DNA from: Ruegeria sp. HKCCD4315 | Lineage (GTDB): Bacteria; Pseudomonadota; Alphaproteobacteria; Rhodobacterales; Rhodobacteraceae | DNA length: 64,000 bases | Assembly (NCBI RefSeq): GCF_013112245.1 | Contig: NZ_WVRN01000001.1 | Location: forward strand, 2,732,501 to 2,796,500 | Direction: 5' to 3' | Shown here: one piece after another, positions 1-9,048 of the stretch | How positions within the stretch are numbered: position 1 is the stretch's first letter | How the letters are laid out: each line of letters begins with the position of its first letter | Program-made: the position numbers and the translations under genes | Notes under the pieces: generated by a model | Seen by the model: only the letters and a program-made list of their open reading frames with translations | Told to the model about the DNA's origin: nothing | Databases searched by the model: none

Positions 1-88
1 GCTCAAAAAATCGCAATCGGGCGGAATCGTTTTGCGGATCTGCCTGCATCGCGGCATGTGCTGCGTCCAACGCCGTGGGTTCAGTCAT
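1..88 (-). CDS. SseB family protein, N-terminal fragment (runs off left edge)
   Basis: The minus strand opens at an ATG at 88-86 and stays open to the window edge, giving 29 residues that begin MTEPTALDAAHAAMQ and continue into a DSARLRFFE stretch. That start (LDxAHAAM followed by ARLRFxE) is what I recall for the N-terminus of alphaproteobacterial SseB-like proteins, a small domain of poorly known function. The start overlaps the last 8 bases of the uracil-DNA glycosylase gene (ATGACTGA), so the two are translationally coupled and co-transcribed. Only the N-terminus is visible, so the family call is by resemblance. Confidence 0.6.
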   Translation of the reverse strand, partial: MTEPTALDAAHAAMQADPQNDSARLRFFE

Positions 89-668
89 TCAACACCTCTT
101 GGACCCGCGCGCGCAGAACCGGTAAAAGCTCGGCCTCGAACCACGGGTTTTTCTTTAACCATGCCGTATTGCGCCAGGACGGATGAGGCAAGGCAAAGAC
201 CCGCGGCGCATGGTCCTGCCAGCTTTGGACGGTGCTTGTGACCGAACCGCGTACGCCAAGGTGGTACTTATGCGCATGCCCCCCGACCAGGACGGTCAAC
301 GGCACCTGGCCCAGAACGCTCATCACCCGATCATGCCAGGTGTTTCGGCACAGGGCGGGCGGCGGAAGGTCGGCGCTGCGGGCATCATAACCGGGAAAGC
401 AGAACGCCATGGGTACAATCGACACGCGGTCGCGGTCATAAAAGATCGTCTCATCAATCCCCAACCAATGCCTCAATCTGTCACCCGAAGGGTCGGTGAA
501 CGGCCGCCCCGACTCATGCACGCGTGCACCCGGCGCCTGCCCTGCGATCAGAACTGGTGTGCCTGAACGAAACCAAACTACCGGGCGTGGTTCATGCGCC
601 GTTGCTGTCTGTGAAAACCTGTCTGCGCACAGGCGACAGGCCCGAATTTCGTCGGCTAAACTGTCCAT
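81..668 (-). CDS. Uracil-DNA glycosylase family protein, Fe-S type
   Basis: A 195-residue protein of the UDG superfamily, expected to remove uracil or related deaminated bases from DNA. The glycosylase motif is GQAPGARVHESGRPF at about residues 43-57, and the second active-site loop is LPHPSWRN near the C-terminus. Four cysteines at 11, 14, 90 and 107 give a C-x2-C ... C-x16-C pattern, which matches the 4Fe-4S arrangement of family 4/5 UDGs. The HPSWRN loop differs from the HPSP form of canonical family 4, so it is probably one of the divergent alphaproteobacterial branches. It is the upstream gene of a pair with the SseB-like fragment. Start at the ATG at 668-666. Confidence 0.85.
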   Translation of the reverse strand: MDSLADEIRACRLCADRFSQTATAHEPRPVVWFRSGTPVLIAGQAPGARVHESGRPFTDPSGDRLRHWLGIDETIFYDRDRVSIVPMAFCFPGYDARSADLPPPALCRNTWHDRVMSVLGQVPLTVLVGGHAHKYHLGVRGSVTSTVQSWQDHAPRVFALPHPSWRNTAWLKKNPWFEAELLPVLRARVQEVLND

Positions 669-768
669 CTAATGTCAAAACCTCTTCTGGCCCACGCGTC
701 ACGACGGGGAACATAAGGCCCGCCGGACACACCGCCAATCAGGTTGTCACAGGTTTTACCTCAACGCA

Positions 769-798
769 TTGATCATTTGTTTCATAATTCGACATAAT
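769..798 (+). promoter_or_regulatory. Candidate sigma-70-type promoter for the capsule operon
   Basis: In the 215-base gap between the divergent glycosylase and kpsT genes, TTGATC (769-774) and CATAAT (793-798) are separated by 18 bases. The gap is clearly more AT-rich here than the flanking genes. The start codon of kpsT lies about 85 bases downstream. This is a by-eye match only. Confidence 0.35.
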
Positions 799-883
799 GT
801 AGCCAACATGGAACGGTAAAAATAACCTTCTCCGGCCGTCCCAAAGAACGGCAACACAACGGAACACGAGCAGCAGGCCCCGA

Positions 884-1543
884 ATGTTAGAGTTCGACAA
901 TGTCAGCAAGTCCTTTTGGACCGGAACCCGCCGCAAGGTGATTCTGGATCAGGTCTCGTTCCGGGTCGAGCTGGGCACGTCACTGGGGGTTCTGGCCCCG
1001 AACGGCACTGGAAAAACCACGCTAATCAATATGATGGCTGGTTTGGAAAAACCAGACGAGGGCGTGATCCGACGCGAATGTCGCGTCTCTTTCCCCATGG
1101 GGTTCACAGGTGGTGTGTCGGGAAAGCTGTCCGCTCTTGAGAATGCGCGCTACATCGCCAAGATCTATGGGATGGACCCGGATTATATCGAAGCCTATTG
1201 CAAATGGCTTTGTGGTCTGGGCGAATATTTCGATCAACCGCTGGCGACCTATTCCTCGGGGATGCGTTCCCGGTTCACCTTCGCTTTGATGTTGGCGCTG
1301 GATTTCGACATGTATCTGATCGACGAAGGGATGCCCGCATCAACGGATGTCGAGTTCAACGAAAAAGCCGGCTCGATCCTGAAAGAGAGACTGCGCACCA
1401 CAACTCTGGTCATCGTATCACACAGCCCGTCCGTGTTAGAAAAGTTTGCCCAACAAGCCGCCGTCCTTTTGGACGGGCAATTGTACATGTTTGAATCCTT
1501 GGAAGAGGCTAAGCAGTTATATGACTTCGAATCCCAAGGTTAG
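884..1543 (+). CDS. kpsT: Capsule polysaccharide ABC export ATPase, KpsT-like
   Basis: A 219-residue ATPase of the KpsT/Wzt group, which powers export of group 2 type capsule or similar KDO-linked polysaccharide across the inner membrane. Visible motifs are Walker A at 38-46 (APNGTGKTT), signature YSSGM at 123-127, Walker B with D147-E148, and the switch His180. The first glycine of the P-loop consensus is replaced by Ala38, which is unusual, although the catalytic Lys44 and Thr45 are intact. The length matches KpsT (about 220), with no C-terminal carbohydrate-binding domain. It heads a four-gene operon with kpsE, kdsA and a phosphomutase, and its last 23 bases overlap kpsE. No KpsM-type permease is present in the window. 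Confidence 0.88.
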   Translation: MLEFDNVSKSFWTGTRRKVILDQVSFRVELGTSLGVLAPNGTGKTTLINMMAGLEKPDEGVIRRECRVSFPMGFTGGVSGKLSALENARYIAKIYGMDPDYIEAYCKWLCGLGEYFDQPLATYSSGMRSRFTFALMLALDFDMYLIDEGMPASTDVEFNEKAGSILKERLRTTTLVIVSHSPSVLEKFAQQAAVLLDGQLYMFESLEEAKQLYDFESQG

Positions 1544-3104
1544 AAAGTACAACTGGCGCCGCAACCAGCAGGCCGACGGTTCCGCCGAAGCGCGGGCCGA
1601 CGCAATTTCGCGCATTCGCAACGCAACGCAAGGCCAACCCGCTGCGGATCAGGCGCAGCCAGGAACACAGTTGGACGACATCAAACGTGAAGGTTTGACG
1701 GGACGCCAATTGCGTATTGCGCGACGGTTGGCGCAGAAACATGGGCTGGCTGCGACCTCGGATTATGATGCGGTGCGTTTGTTGCGTCAAAAGGGCATTG
1801 ACCCGTTCCAGCGCACCAATCTTCTGGATCTTGCTGCCGCCAGGCCCTCGGCCAACGACGAAGAGAACAACACCAAGGACAAGGTCAGTATCAAACTTCC
1901 GCAGGCTGTGGGTGCGAAAAAGTCCAATTTACCAGGACCCGAGCTGAGCCCTGCTGAACGACGCAACCTTGAGATCGGGGAAATCCAGAAAGACATTGCA
2001 CGCAGACGCAGGCGCAAACTGTTTGCCTTGTTTGCGCGGCTGGCCGTTTTTGTGTTTCTGCCGACCTTTATCGTGGGTTTCTATTTCTACCGCATCGCCA
2101 CCCCGATGTATGCCAGCGATTCAGAGTTTTTGATCCTGCAGGCAGACGGTGGACCGGGCAGTGTTGGCGGTTTGCTGGCGGGAACTCAGTTTGCCACAAC
2201 GCAGGACTCGATCTCCGTGCAGTCCTTTCTAGAATCGAAAGAGGCGCTGCTGTTGCTGGATCAGGATGCAGGATTTTCGGACGTCTTCAAACAGGACTGG
2301 ATCGACCCGGTTCAAAGGCTGGCCGCCGATGCGTCACTTGAGGACGCGTACAAACTGTTCAACCGGATGATCACCATCGGCTACGATCCAACCGAAGGGG
2401 TTATTCGGATGGAGGTCGCGGCCCCGGATCCACAGACCTCGACCGAGTTCTCGGAGCGTCTGATCTCGTACGCCGAAAACAGGGTGAACGCGCTTTCCGG
2501 TAAAAAACGTGAAGACCAGATGCGTGATGCGGTTGAAAGCTTTGAGGCGGCTCAAGAGGCGCGCAAACAGGCGCAGGAAGAGCTGATTGAACTTCAGTTG
2601 CAGGGCGCTGTGCTGGATCCGGAAAACGTAATCGCCAGCCTGCGAAGTCGCATCAACGAGATCGAGATACTGGTTCAGGACAAAGAGCTGGAGCTAGCGG
2701 CTTTGCAGGACAATCTGCGTCCGAACAAAGCCAAAGTAGATGGTGTTCAGGCTGACATCGCCCGGCTGGAAAAGGTGCTGGAAGATTTGAATGCCCAAAT
2801 GCAGGACGCATCTGCCGGCGAAAATTCGCTGGCCCGGCTAAGCGTGCGCATACAAATTGCCCAGGCCGATCTGGCGGCTCGGGATATGATGCTGCAAACG
2901 GCAATGCAGCAAATGGAAACAACCCGGTCCGAGGCCAACCGGCAGGTTCGGTATCTGACTGTTTCGGTGAACCCTATTCCCAGTCAGGAACCCAGCTATC
3001 CGCGCAAGTTTGAAAATACGATTTTGGCATTCCTGTTATTTGCTGGTATCTACCTCATGATCTCGCTTACTGCGTCGGTCCTTCGTGAACAGGTATCCTC
3101 ATAA
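1521..3104 (+). CDS. kpsE: Capsule export inner-membrane protein, KpsE/RkpR (Wzz-like) family
   Basis: A polysaccharide co-polymerase-type protein of 527 residues, expected to bridge the ABC exporter and the outer-membrane channel. I chose the ATG at 1521, inside the end of kpsT. Order of parts: a hydrophilic, basic cytoplasmic region of about 165 residues; a first membrane helix at about 169-190; a periplasmic part with a long Gln/Glu/Leu-rich coiled coil at about 335-490; a proline-containing approach (NPIPSQEPSYPRK); and a second helix at about 498-518. The topology is that of KpsE, but E. coli KpsE is about 380 residues and has no long N-terminal region. The extra part holds a compact helical segment, RQLRIARRLAQKHGL, plus charged linkers. 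Confidence 0.85.
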   Translation: MTSNPKVRKYNWRRNQQADGSAEARADAISRIRNATQGQPAADQAQPGTQLDDIKREGLTGRQLRIARRLAQKHGLAATSDYDAVRLLRQKGIDPFQRTNLLDLAAARPSANDEENNTKDKVSIKLPQAVGAKKSNLPGPELSPAERRNLEIGEIQKDIARRRRRKLFALFARLAVFVFLPTFIVGFYFYRIATPMYASDSEFLILQADGGPGSVGGLLAGTQFATTQDSISVQSFLESKEALLLLDQDAGFSDVFKQDWIDPVQRLAADASLEDAYKLFNRMITIGYDPTEGVIRMEVAAPDPQTSTEFSERLISYAENRVNALSGKKREDQMRDAVESFEAAQEARKQAQEELIELQLQGAVLDPENVIASLRSRINEIEILVQDKELELAALQDNLRPNKAKVDGVQADIARLEKVLEDLNAQMQDASAGENSLARLSVRIQIAQADLAARDMMLQTAMQQMETTRSEANRQVRYLTVSVNPIPSQEPSYPRKFENTILAFLLFAGIYLMISLTASVLREQVSS

Positions 3105-3109
3105 GACCC

Positions 3110-3943
3110 ATGAAACATGTAAAAATCTCCGACCTGACGGTCGGCAACGACCTTCCGCTGACTGTCATCGCTGGCCCCTGCCAGCTGGAAACAGCAGACC
3201 ATGCGCAAATGATTGCGGGCAAGATGAAAGAAGCCTGCGACGCAGCCGGTGCGCAATATGTGTTCAAGGCGTCTTACGACAAAGCGAACCGGACATCGCT
3301 GTCGGGCAAGCGTGGCATGGGAATCGATGCGGGCCTGCAGGTTCTGGATGACATTCGCAAAACGATGGGCATCCCGGTCCTGACCGATGTCCATACCGAG
3401 GCACACTGCGCCCTCGCAGCCGAAGCTGTGGATGTTCTGCAAATCCCTGCCTTTCTGTGCCGACAGACAGACATGCTGCTGGCCGCTGGCAATACCGGCA
3501 AGGCCGTCAACGTCAAGAAAGGTCAATTCCTGGCCCCATGGGAAATGACAAATATCGTCGACAAGGTTGAAAGCACTGGAAACCAGAACATCCTGCTGAC
3601 CGAACGTGGCACATCTTTTGGATACAACACTTTGGTCGCTGACATGCGCGGCCTGCCCCAAATGGCAAAAACCGGCTATCCGGTCGTTATGGATGCGACC
3701 CATTCAGTCCAGCAACCCGGTGGCAAAGGTGGTTCGTCCGGCGGACAGCGCGAGTTCGCGCCCGTGATGGCCCGGGCGGCTGTTTCATTGGGAATTGGCG
3801 CAGTTTTTATTGAAACGCATCAAGAACCTGACAAAGCGCCTTCTGACGGCCCGAACATGATCCCATTGGACCAAATGCCCCAACTTGTTGACACATTGAT
3901 GCGTTTTGATGCGCTTGCCAAAGCGAATCCTATTCAAATTTAA
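3110..3943 (+). CDS. kdsA: 2-dehydro-3-deoxyphosphooctonate aldolase (KDO-8-P synthase)
   Basis: Condenses phosphoenolpyruvate with arabinose-5-phosphate to make KDO-8-phosphate, the precursor of the KDO used in lipopolysaccharide core and as linker for ABC-exported capsule. 277 residues, the normal size. Family motifs are AGPCQLE at 21-27, FKASYDKANRTS, and DATHSVQQ. Cys24 in the first motif is the metal ligand of the metal-dependent class; the E. coli type has Asn there, so this enzyme should need a divalent metal. Remaining ligands are the His of DATH, the Glu of IETH and the Asp of SDGPN. It starts 5 bases after kpsE, which ties KDO supply to polysaccharide export. Confidence 0.96.
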   Translation: MKHVKISDLTVGNDLPLTVIAGPCQLETADHAQMIAGKMKEACDAAGAQYVFKASYDKANRTSLSGKRGMGIDAGLQVLDDIRKTMGIPVLTDVHTEAHCALAAEAVDVLQIPAFLCRQTDMLLAAGNTGKAVNVKKGQFLAPWEMTNIVDKVESTGNQNILLTERGTSFGYNTLVADMRGLPQMAKTGYPVVMDATHSVQQPGGKGGSSGGQREFAPVMARAAVSLGIGAVFIETHQEPDKAPSDGPNMIPLDQMPQLVDTLMRFDALAKANPIQI

Positions 3944-3958
3944 CGATTGAGACTTGTT

Positions 3959-5455
3959 ATGACCAAACCCCTCCCCGAGGTGACACCCAACACCTGGAGT
4001 TTTCTGCGCGACGCGATGATCAAGCCCACCGGGTTTCGCGAGTATGACGCGCGCTGGAAATACCCCGAAGAGATCAACCTGCCCGGCATGACCGCGCTTG
4101 GACTGGGTCTGGGCACCCAGATGCGCAGACGTGGGATTGAACCCGTGATCGCCGTTGGCAACGACTACCGCGATTATTCGCTGGCCATCAAAAACGCGTT
4201 GATCCTTGGTCTGATGCAGGCCGGTATCCGCGTGAAAGATATTGGCCCCGCGCTCAGCCCTATGGCTTATTTCGCGCAGTTTCATCTGGATGTGCCTGCT
4301 GTTGCGATGGTCACGGCCAGCCACAACCCCAATGGCTGGACCGGCGTGAAAATGGGCTTTGATCGCCCACTGACCCACGGCCCGGACGAGATGTCGGAGT
4401 TGCGTGACATCGTGCTGAACGGTGAAGGTCAACAGCACGAAGGCGGATCATGCGAATTCGTCGAAGGCGTGAAGGAAGCTTACATCGATGACCTCGTCGG
4501 TGATTTCAAAATGTCCCGCCCGCTGAAGGTGGTCTGTGCCACTGGCAATGGCACTGCCTCAGCCTTTGCGCCCGAGATTTTCGAGCGGATCGGGGTCGAG
4601 GTCGTGCCCAGCCACAACCGGCTGGATTATAGCTTCCCAAACTACAACCCGAACCCCGAAGCGATGGAGATGTTGCATGACATGTCCGCCACGGTGAAAT
4701 CCAGCGGCGCTGATCTGGCGCTTGGATTTGACGGGGACGGCGACCGCTGCGGCGTGGTTGATGACGAAGGCGAAGAGATTTTCGCCGACAAGGTGGGCGT
4801 GATCATGGCCCGTGATCTGGCCAAGCTGTATCCCGGATCAACTTTTGTCGCGGATGTGAAATCCACCGGCTTGTTTGCCAGTGATCCCGAATTGCAGGCA
4901 TTGGACGTCAAGGCGGATTACTGGAAGACTGGCCATAGCCACATGAAACGGCGCGTTAAGGAAATTGGCGCTTTGGCCGGGTTCGAAAAGTCTGGCCACT
5001 ACTTCCTGGCCGAGCCTGTGGGTCGTGGATATGACTGCGGAATGCGCGTGGCGGTCGAGATCTGCAAACTTATGGACCGCAACCCGGATCAAAGCATGTC
5101 GGACCTGCGCAAGGCGCTGCCCAAGACCTGGTCGACCCCAACCATGTCACCTTACGCCGCAGATACCGAGAAGTACGATATCCTTCAGCGCTTGGTCGAC
5201 AAGCTGGTCGCCAAAGGCGATGCGGGCGAAACCTTTGCTGGGCGCGCAATCAAAGAGGTTGTCACCGTCAACGGCGCGCGAGTCATTCTGGACAACGGCA
5301 GTTGGGGGCTGGTTCGGGCCTCGTCCAACACCCCTAATCTGGTGGTTGTGTGCGAGAGCAGCGAAAGCGAAGCTGAAATGCGCGCGATCTTTGCCGACAT
5401 CGATGCTGTGATCCGCACTGAACCTGGTGTTGGCGACTACGACCAGACCATCTGA
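3959..5455 (+). CDS. Phosphomannomutase/phosphoglucomutase
   Basis: A 498-residue alpha-D-phosphohexomutase that interconverts hexose-6-phosphate and hexose-1-phosphate, feeding nucleotide-sugar synthesis. The catalytic phosphoserine is Ser121 in TASHNPNGW. The metal loop is DGDGDR at 258-263, and a sugar-binding GFEKSGHYF motif follows at about 340. I used the ATG at 3959; a TTG twelve bases earlier is in frame but unnecessary. It follows kdsA by 15 bases and is last in the polysaccharide operon. The family is certain, while the preference for mannose or glucose phosphates cannot be read from sequence alone. A strong hairpin lies just after the stop. Confidence 0.93.
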   Translation: MTKPLPEVTPNTWSFLRDAMIKPTGFREYDARWKYPEEINLPGMTALGLGLGTQMRRRGIEPVIAVGNDYRDYSLAIKNALILGLMQAGIRVKDIGPALSPMAYFAQFHLDVPAVAMVTASHNPNGWTGVKMGFDRPLTHGPDEMSELRDIVLNGEGQQHEGGSCEFVEGVKEAYIDDLVGDFKMSRPLKVVCATGNGTASAFAPEIFERIGVEVVPSHNRLDYSFPNYNPNPEAMEMLHDMSATVKSSGADLALGFDGDGDRCGVVDDEGEEIFADKVGVIMARDLAKLYPGSTFVADVKSTGLFASDPELQALDVKADYWKTGHSHMKRRVKEIGALAGFEKSGHYFLAEPVGRGYDCGMRVAVEICKLMDRNPDQSMSDLRKALPKTWSTPTMSPYAADTEKYDILQRLVDKLVAKGDAGETFAGRAIKEVVTVNGARVILDNGSWGLVRASSNTPNLVVVCESSESEAEMRAIFADIDAVIRTEPGVGDYDQTI

Positions 5456-5463
5456 CCGTAAAG

Positions 5464-5489
5464 GCTTGGGGCGTGTCCTCGCCCCAAGC
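5464..5489. terminator. Bidirectional hairpin between convergent genes
   Basis: A perfect 10-base-pair stem (GCTTGGGGCG / CGCCCCAAGC) with a 6-base loop sits between the convergent phosphomutase and asmA-like genes. There is no T tract on the plus side and only three Ts on the minus side. It may work as a terminator or as a 3'-end stabiliser for both transcripts. Confidence 0.6.
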
Positions 5490-5496
5490 GCCGCAC

Positions 5497-7452
5497 TCAG
5501 TTGCCGCCGAACAGCTTGAGCAGACCTTTTTTTGCCTCGTCTTCCAGCTTTTTCTTCAGCGCATCTTCGATCTGGTCGCTGTCGGTGATGGTCGTATCCA
5601 GCTCGTTCCCGACCTTCTCAAAAACCTTCTGCTTGGCGTCGTCTTCCAGCTCCTTGACCTTCACGTCAGCTGCCGCCTCGATGACTTTGGTCAGATCCGG
5701 CTTGATCGACGGATTGCTCCACGGGCCGACGATGCGCACCGGAACAGATATGCCCTTACCGGAGTTGGCCCGCAGCGCCACGGGTGTGAAGAGATAGTCA
5801 ATATCGCGCGCGCCTAGTCCCACGGTTCCCGTGCCATCCGCACGGAAGTTTTCCAGCGACATGAGCAGATCATTGTTGGTCAGCACGCCCTGATCCATGG
5901 TGAAGCTGCCGGTCAGGCTGTTGAATACGGTCGTTCCACCCGATCCGGTCCCTCGCCCCATCAGGCGATCCAGATCGAAACCGGAAATCACTCCTGACCC
6001 GACATCCAGGTTTCCCTTGCCGCTGAGCGAACGCATGATTTGATCCTCAGACTGGCCAACGCCCAGAAACTCCAGACTGCCCGCAGCCATGCCCGACAAG
6101 CGTTCAACACCGGCCATCGTGGTCAACGCCTGTTTCAGATCGATACCGCTGGCCGAGATTTTGCCGCCGACAGACAGGCCATTGCGATTGTTGGCGACCA
6201 CCTGCCCGTTCAACTGACCTGCAAACAGCGTGGCCGGATGCATTTCCAGAACCGCCCGAGAGCGATCCAGAGACAAGGTCAGATCGCTTTTGCCAAATTC
6301 CATTCCCGGCACAGCGATCGAGTTTGCCGTCAGGCGGATTTTACCGTTCGCCAGTGCCAGAGCGGAGGCGTCACTTGGGTCTTGCGACCACCCGTCTACT
6401 GCTGAGGTACTCGGCTGAGATACACCGCTCGGCGCTGCACCTGATTCTGAGATTCGCGAAAGATCCAGATCACCCGCATCCAACCTGGCTACGATCTGTG
6501 GTGGGTCCGAAATGGTAATATCTGCCTCACCCAGAAATCGGTTGTCATCCAGTTGCGCGGTCATATCCCGTAACGATATGCGCCCGTCCTGCGTATAGGT
6601 CATATGGGCGGCGATGTTGGCCTTTTTACCCAAACCCGGCGGGATATGCACACCGGCCTGACCAAAAGCTGCAAACATCTTTTCGCTGTCCCGAGCCTCG
6701 ACCCTTGTTGTACCGTCCATTTCACCGGCCAGATTGACACGTCCATCGAAACCGATCTCACCCCCTGGCGCAGCCAAAGACAGTTCCAGCGCCGTGACGT
6801 CGCCATTGGAAAAGGCCGGCAGGTCCGGGATTTTCAAGTCAACTTCAACGGCTCCGCCAGGCACAGCCATTGTGGCTTGCATGATCATGGGAGATGTGAC
6901 CTCGGGCCAGCTTGCGGCCAGTGTCACACCAGAAAAATCCATCTGTGTGATACCATTCTCGACGAAAATCAGCTGCGCGTTTGTCAGCTCTAGTTGGTCC
7001 AGGGTGACCTCACCCGTTGTTTCCGCAGGCACAGCGGCCCCAGAGGTTTCGGCAGGTTGGGTAGAACTCGGGGCGCCAAATTGCCAGTTCGCCCGCCCCT
7101 GTGATTGCTCCAGACGCAATATCGGGTTTTCAGCAAACACGCGTTTGATACGCAGATCTCCATTCCACAGCGCAGCAGCGTCCACACCGACGGCAAGACT
7201 GTCTGCACTCAGCATTGGCTGGGACGCTGCCCAGCTAGCATTGCCAAAACGTACCGGGCCGGTTTCCATTCCCAGCACGGGCCAGAAGGACAAGCGTACG
7301 TCCCCGCTCAATGTCAAATCACGCCCGGTTTGCGCCTTCACCTGCTCGGCCAGAATCGCGCCCAGCTTGTCCCCGGGCATCAGCAAAAGCGCGCCAATGA
7401 CGAGCCCGGCAACAGCCACAACAACAAATAGAATGCGCATCAGCCACTTCAT
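5497..7452 (-). CDS. AsmA family protein
   Basis: A 651-residue inner-membrane-anchored periplasmic protein of the AsmA family, now regarded as bridge-like proteins involved in lipid transport and outer-membrane homeostasis. An N-terminal membrane helix covers about residues 4-24, followed by a beta-rich repetitive periplasmic region and the conserved C-terminal AsmA segment (MRSLSGKGNLDVGSGVISGFDLDRLM, shown here as the SLSGKGNLDVGSG core). The end is charged and helical. The start is the ATG at 7452 with a GGAGAG ribosome site; an earlier in-frame start would only add a hydrophilic leader that spoils the signal anchor. It is divergent from rimO by about 95 bases. Confidence 0.85.
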   Translation of the reverse strand: MKWLMRILFVVVAVAGLVIGALLLMPGDKLGAILAEQVKAQTGRDLTLSGDVRLSFWPVLGMETGPVRFGNASWAASQPMLSADSLAVGVDAAALWNGDLRIKRVFAENPILRLEQSQGRANWQFGAPSSTQPAETSGAAVPAETTGEVTLDQLELTNAQLIFVENGITQMDFSGVTLAASWPEVTSPMIMQATMAVPGGAVEVDLKIPDLPAFSNGDVTALELSLAAPGGEIGFDGRVNLAGEMDGTTRVEARDSEKMFAAFGQAGVHIPPGLGKKANIAAHMTYTQDGRISLRDMTAQLDDNRFLGEADITISDPPQIVARLDAGDLDLSRISESGAAPSGVSQPSTSAVDGWSQDPSDASALALANGKIRLTANSIAVPGMEFGKSDLTLSLDRSRAVLEMHPATLFAGQLNGQVVANNRNGLSVGGKISASGIDLKQALTTMAGVERLSGMAAGSLEFLGVGQSEDQIMRSLSGKGNLDVGSGVISGFDLDRLMGRGTGSGGTTVFNSLTGSFTMDQGVLTNNDLLMSLENFRADGTGTVGLGARDIDYLFTPVALRANSGKGISVPVRIVGPWSNPSIKPDLTKVIEAAADVKVKELEDDAKQKVFEKVGNELDTTITDSDQIEDALKKKLEDEAKKGLLKLFGGN

Positions 7453-7547
7453 GATCTGCTCTCCGCCTTTTGGCTTATCTTTGCCGTGATCATTCAAATC
7501 ACACGTCACATTTGCAAGGGGAAGCGTTCCCCACTATATGCCGCGCC

Positions 7548-8936
7548 ATGACAACGAACCCGCCAAACCTCCGCCCCGACCTAGCGCCCGCCGCCCGGAT
7601 CACCGAGTCGCCCCGTTCCGACCAGCCGACCATCGGCATGGTGTCGCTGGGTTGCCCCAAGGCGTTGGTCGACAGTGAACGCATTCTCACCCGGCTTCGC
7701 GCTGAAGGATACGGCATTTCGCCCGATTATGCCGGGGCCGATGCCGTCATTGTGAACACCTGCGGATTTCTGGACAGCGCCAAGGCGGAATCGCTGGACG
7801 CAATCGGAGAGGCACTGGTTGAAAACGGCAAGGTCATTGTAACCGGCTGTCTGGGGGCGGAACCGGATTACATCCGGGAACATCACCCCCGCATCATGGC
7901 CGTCACCGGACCGCATCAGTATGAACAGGTTTTGGATGCGGTGCACGTCGCCGTGCCGCCCTCACCCGATCCGTTTGTCGATCTGCTGCCTGCCAGCAGC
8001 GTGCAATTGACCCCGCGCCATTACAGCTATCTGAAGATCTCGGAAGGCTGTAATCACAAGTGCAAGTTCTGCATCATCCCAGATATGCGCGGGAAACTGG
8101 CCAGCCGCCCGGCCCATGCGGTTCTGCGTGAGGCTGAAAAGCTGGTCGATAACGGCGTGCGCGAGCTGCTGGTGATCTCGCAGGACACGTCGGCCTATGG
8201 GCTGGACCGGAAATATGATGTGAACCCGTGGAAAGACCGCGACGTGCGCAGCCATATCACCGATCTGGCGCGGGAGCTGGGACAGTTGGAGGCGTGGGTG
8301 CGCCTGCATTATGTTTACCCCTACCCGCATGTACGCGAGTTGATCCCACTGATGGCGGATGCGGGCTGCAATGTGCTGCCCTATCTGGATATTCCTTTCC
8401 AGCACGCGCACCCCGACGTTTTGAAACGTATGGCCCGCCCGGCCGCCGCAGCCAAAACACTGGACGAAATCCGGGCCTGGCGTGACATCTGCCCGGACAT
8501 CACCCTGCGATCGACCTTTATTGTCGGTTATCCGGGAGAGACCGAGGCCGAGTTCCAAACTTTGCTGGACTGGATGGACGAAGCGCAGCTGGATCGCGTC
8601 GGCTGCTTTCAGTACGAAAACGTGGATGGCGCGCGGTCGAACGACCTGCCCGATCACGTCCCGGCCGAGGTCAAGCAAGAGCGCTGGGATCGCTTCATGG
8701 AAAAGGCCCAAGCGATTTCCGAAGCCAAACTGGCGGCAAAAGTCGGCCAGACCTTGCAGGTCATCGTGGATGAGGTCGATGACGAAGCCGCCACCTGCCG
8801 CACCAAAGCGGACGCGCCCGAGATTGACGGCAACCTGTTCATTGATGAAGGGTTCGAAGCACTTAATCCTGGCGACATCGTAACGGTTGAGGTGGACGAG
8901 GCCGGAGAATACGATCTTTGGGGTAAGCTCGCTTAG
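7548..8936 (+). CDS. rimO: Ribosomal protein S12 methylthiotransferase RimO
   Basis: Radical-SAM methylthiotransferase that adds a methylthio group to an aspartate of ribosomal protein S12. The 462 residues contain the UPF0004 domain, with cysteines in [13 protein letters not shown] and [11 protein letters not shown] plus a third in VTGCLG for the auxiliary cluster. The radical-SAM triad is C168-x3-C172-x2-C175 (CNHKCKFC), and a C-terminal TRAM-like domain starts near 385. ALVDSE and the overall length separate it from MiaB. The ATG at 7548 follows the noncoding leader; upstream in-frame codons overlap the asmA promoter region. Confidence 0.96.
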   Translation: MTTNPPNLRPDLAPAARITESPRSDQPTIGMVSLGCPKALVDSERILTRLRAEGYGISPDYAGADAVIVNTCGFLDSAKAESLDAIGEALVENGKVIVTGCLGAEPDYIREHHPRIMAVTGPHQYEQVLDAVHVAVPPSPDPFVDLLPASSVQLTPRHYSYLKISEGCNHKCKFCIIPDMRGKLASRPAHAVLREAEKLVDNGVRELLVISQDTSAYGLDRKYDVNPWKDRDVRSHITDLARELGQLEAWVRLHYVYPYPHVRELIPLMADAGCNVLPYLDIPFQHAHPDVLKRMARPAAAAKTLDEIRAWRDICPDITLRSTFIVGYPGETEAEFQTLLDWMDEAQLDRVGCFQYENVDGARSNDLPDHVPAEVKQERWDRFMEKAQAISEAKLAAKVGQTLQVIVDEVDDEAATCRTKADAPEIDGNLFIDEGFEALNPGDIVTVEVDEAGEYDLWGKLA

Positions 8937-9048
8937 AACTGTTCCGCCTGCCTGTTTCACCACAGATGGGCAAAGCGTGAAGCGAGTTTATTGGTCCAAC
9001 GCACCTAAAGACGCGATCTTAGACTGAAATCCATACACGGAGGGTTTC

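Noticed and set aside
739..936. A 65-codon minus-strand frame over the kpsT start
   Set aside because: It covers the probable promoter and beginning of kpsT and has no protein-like features.
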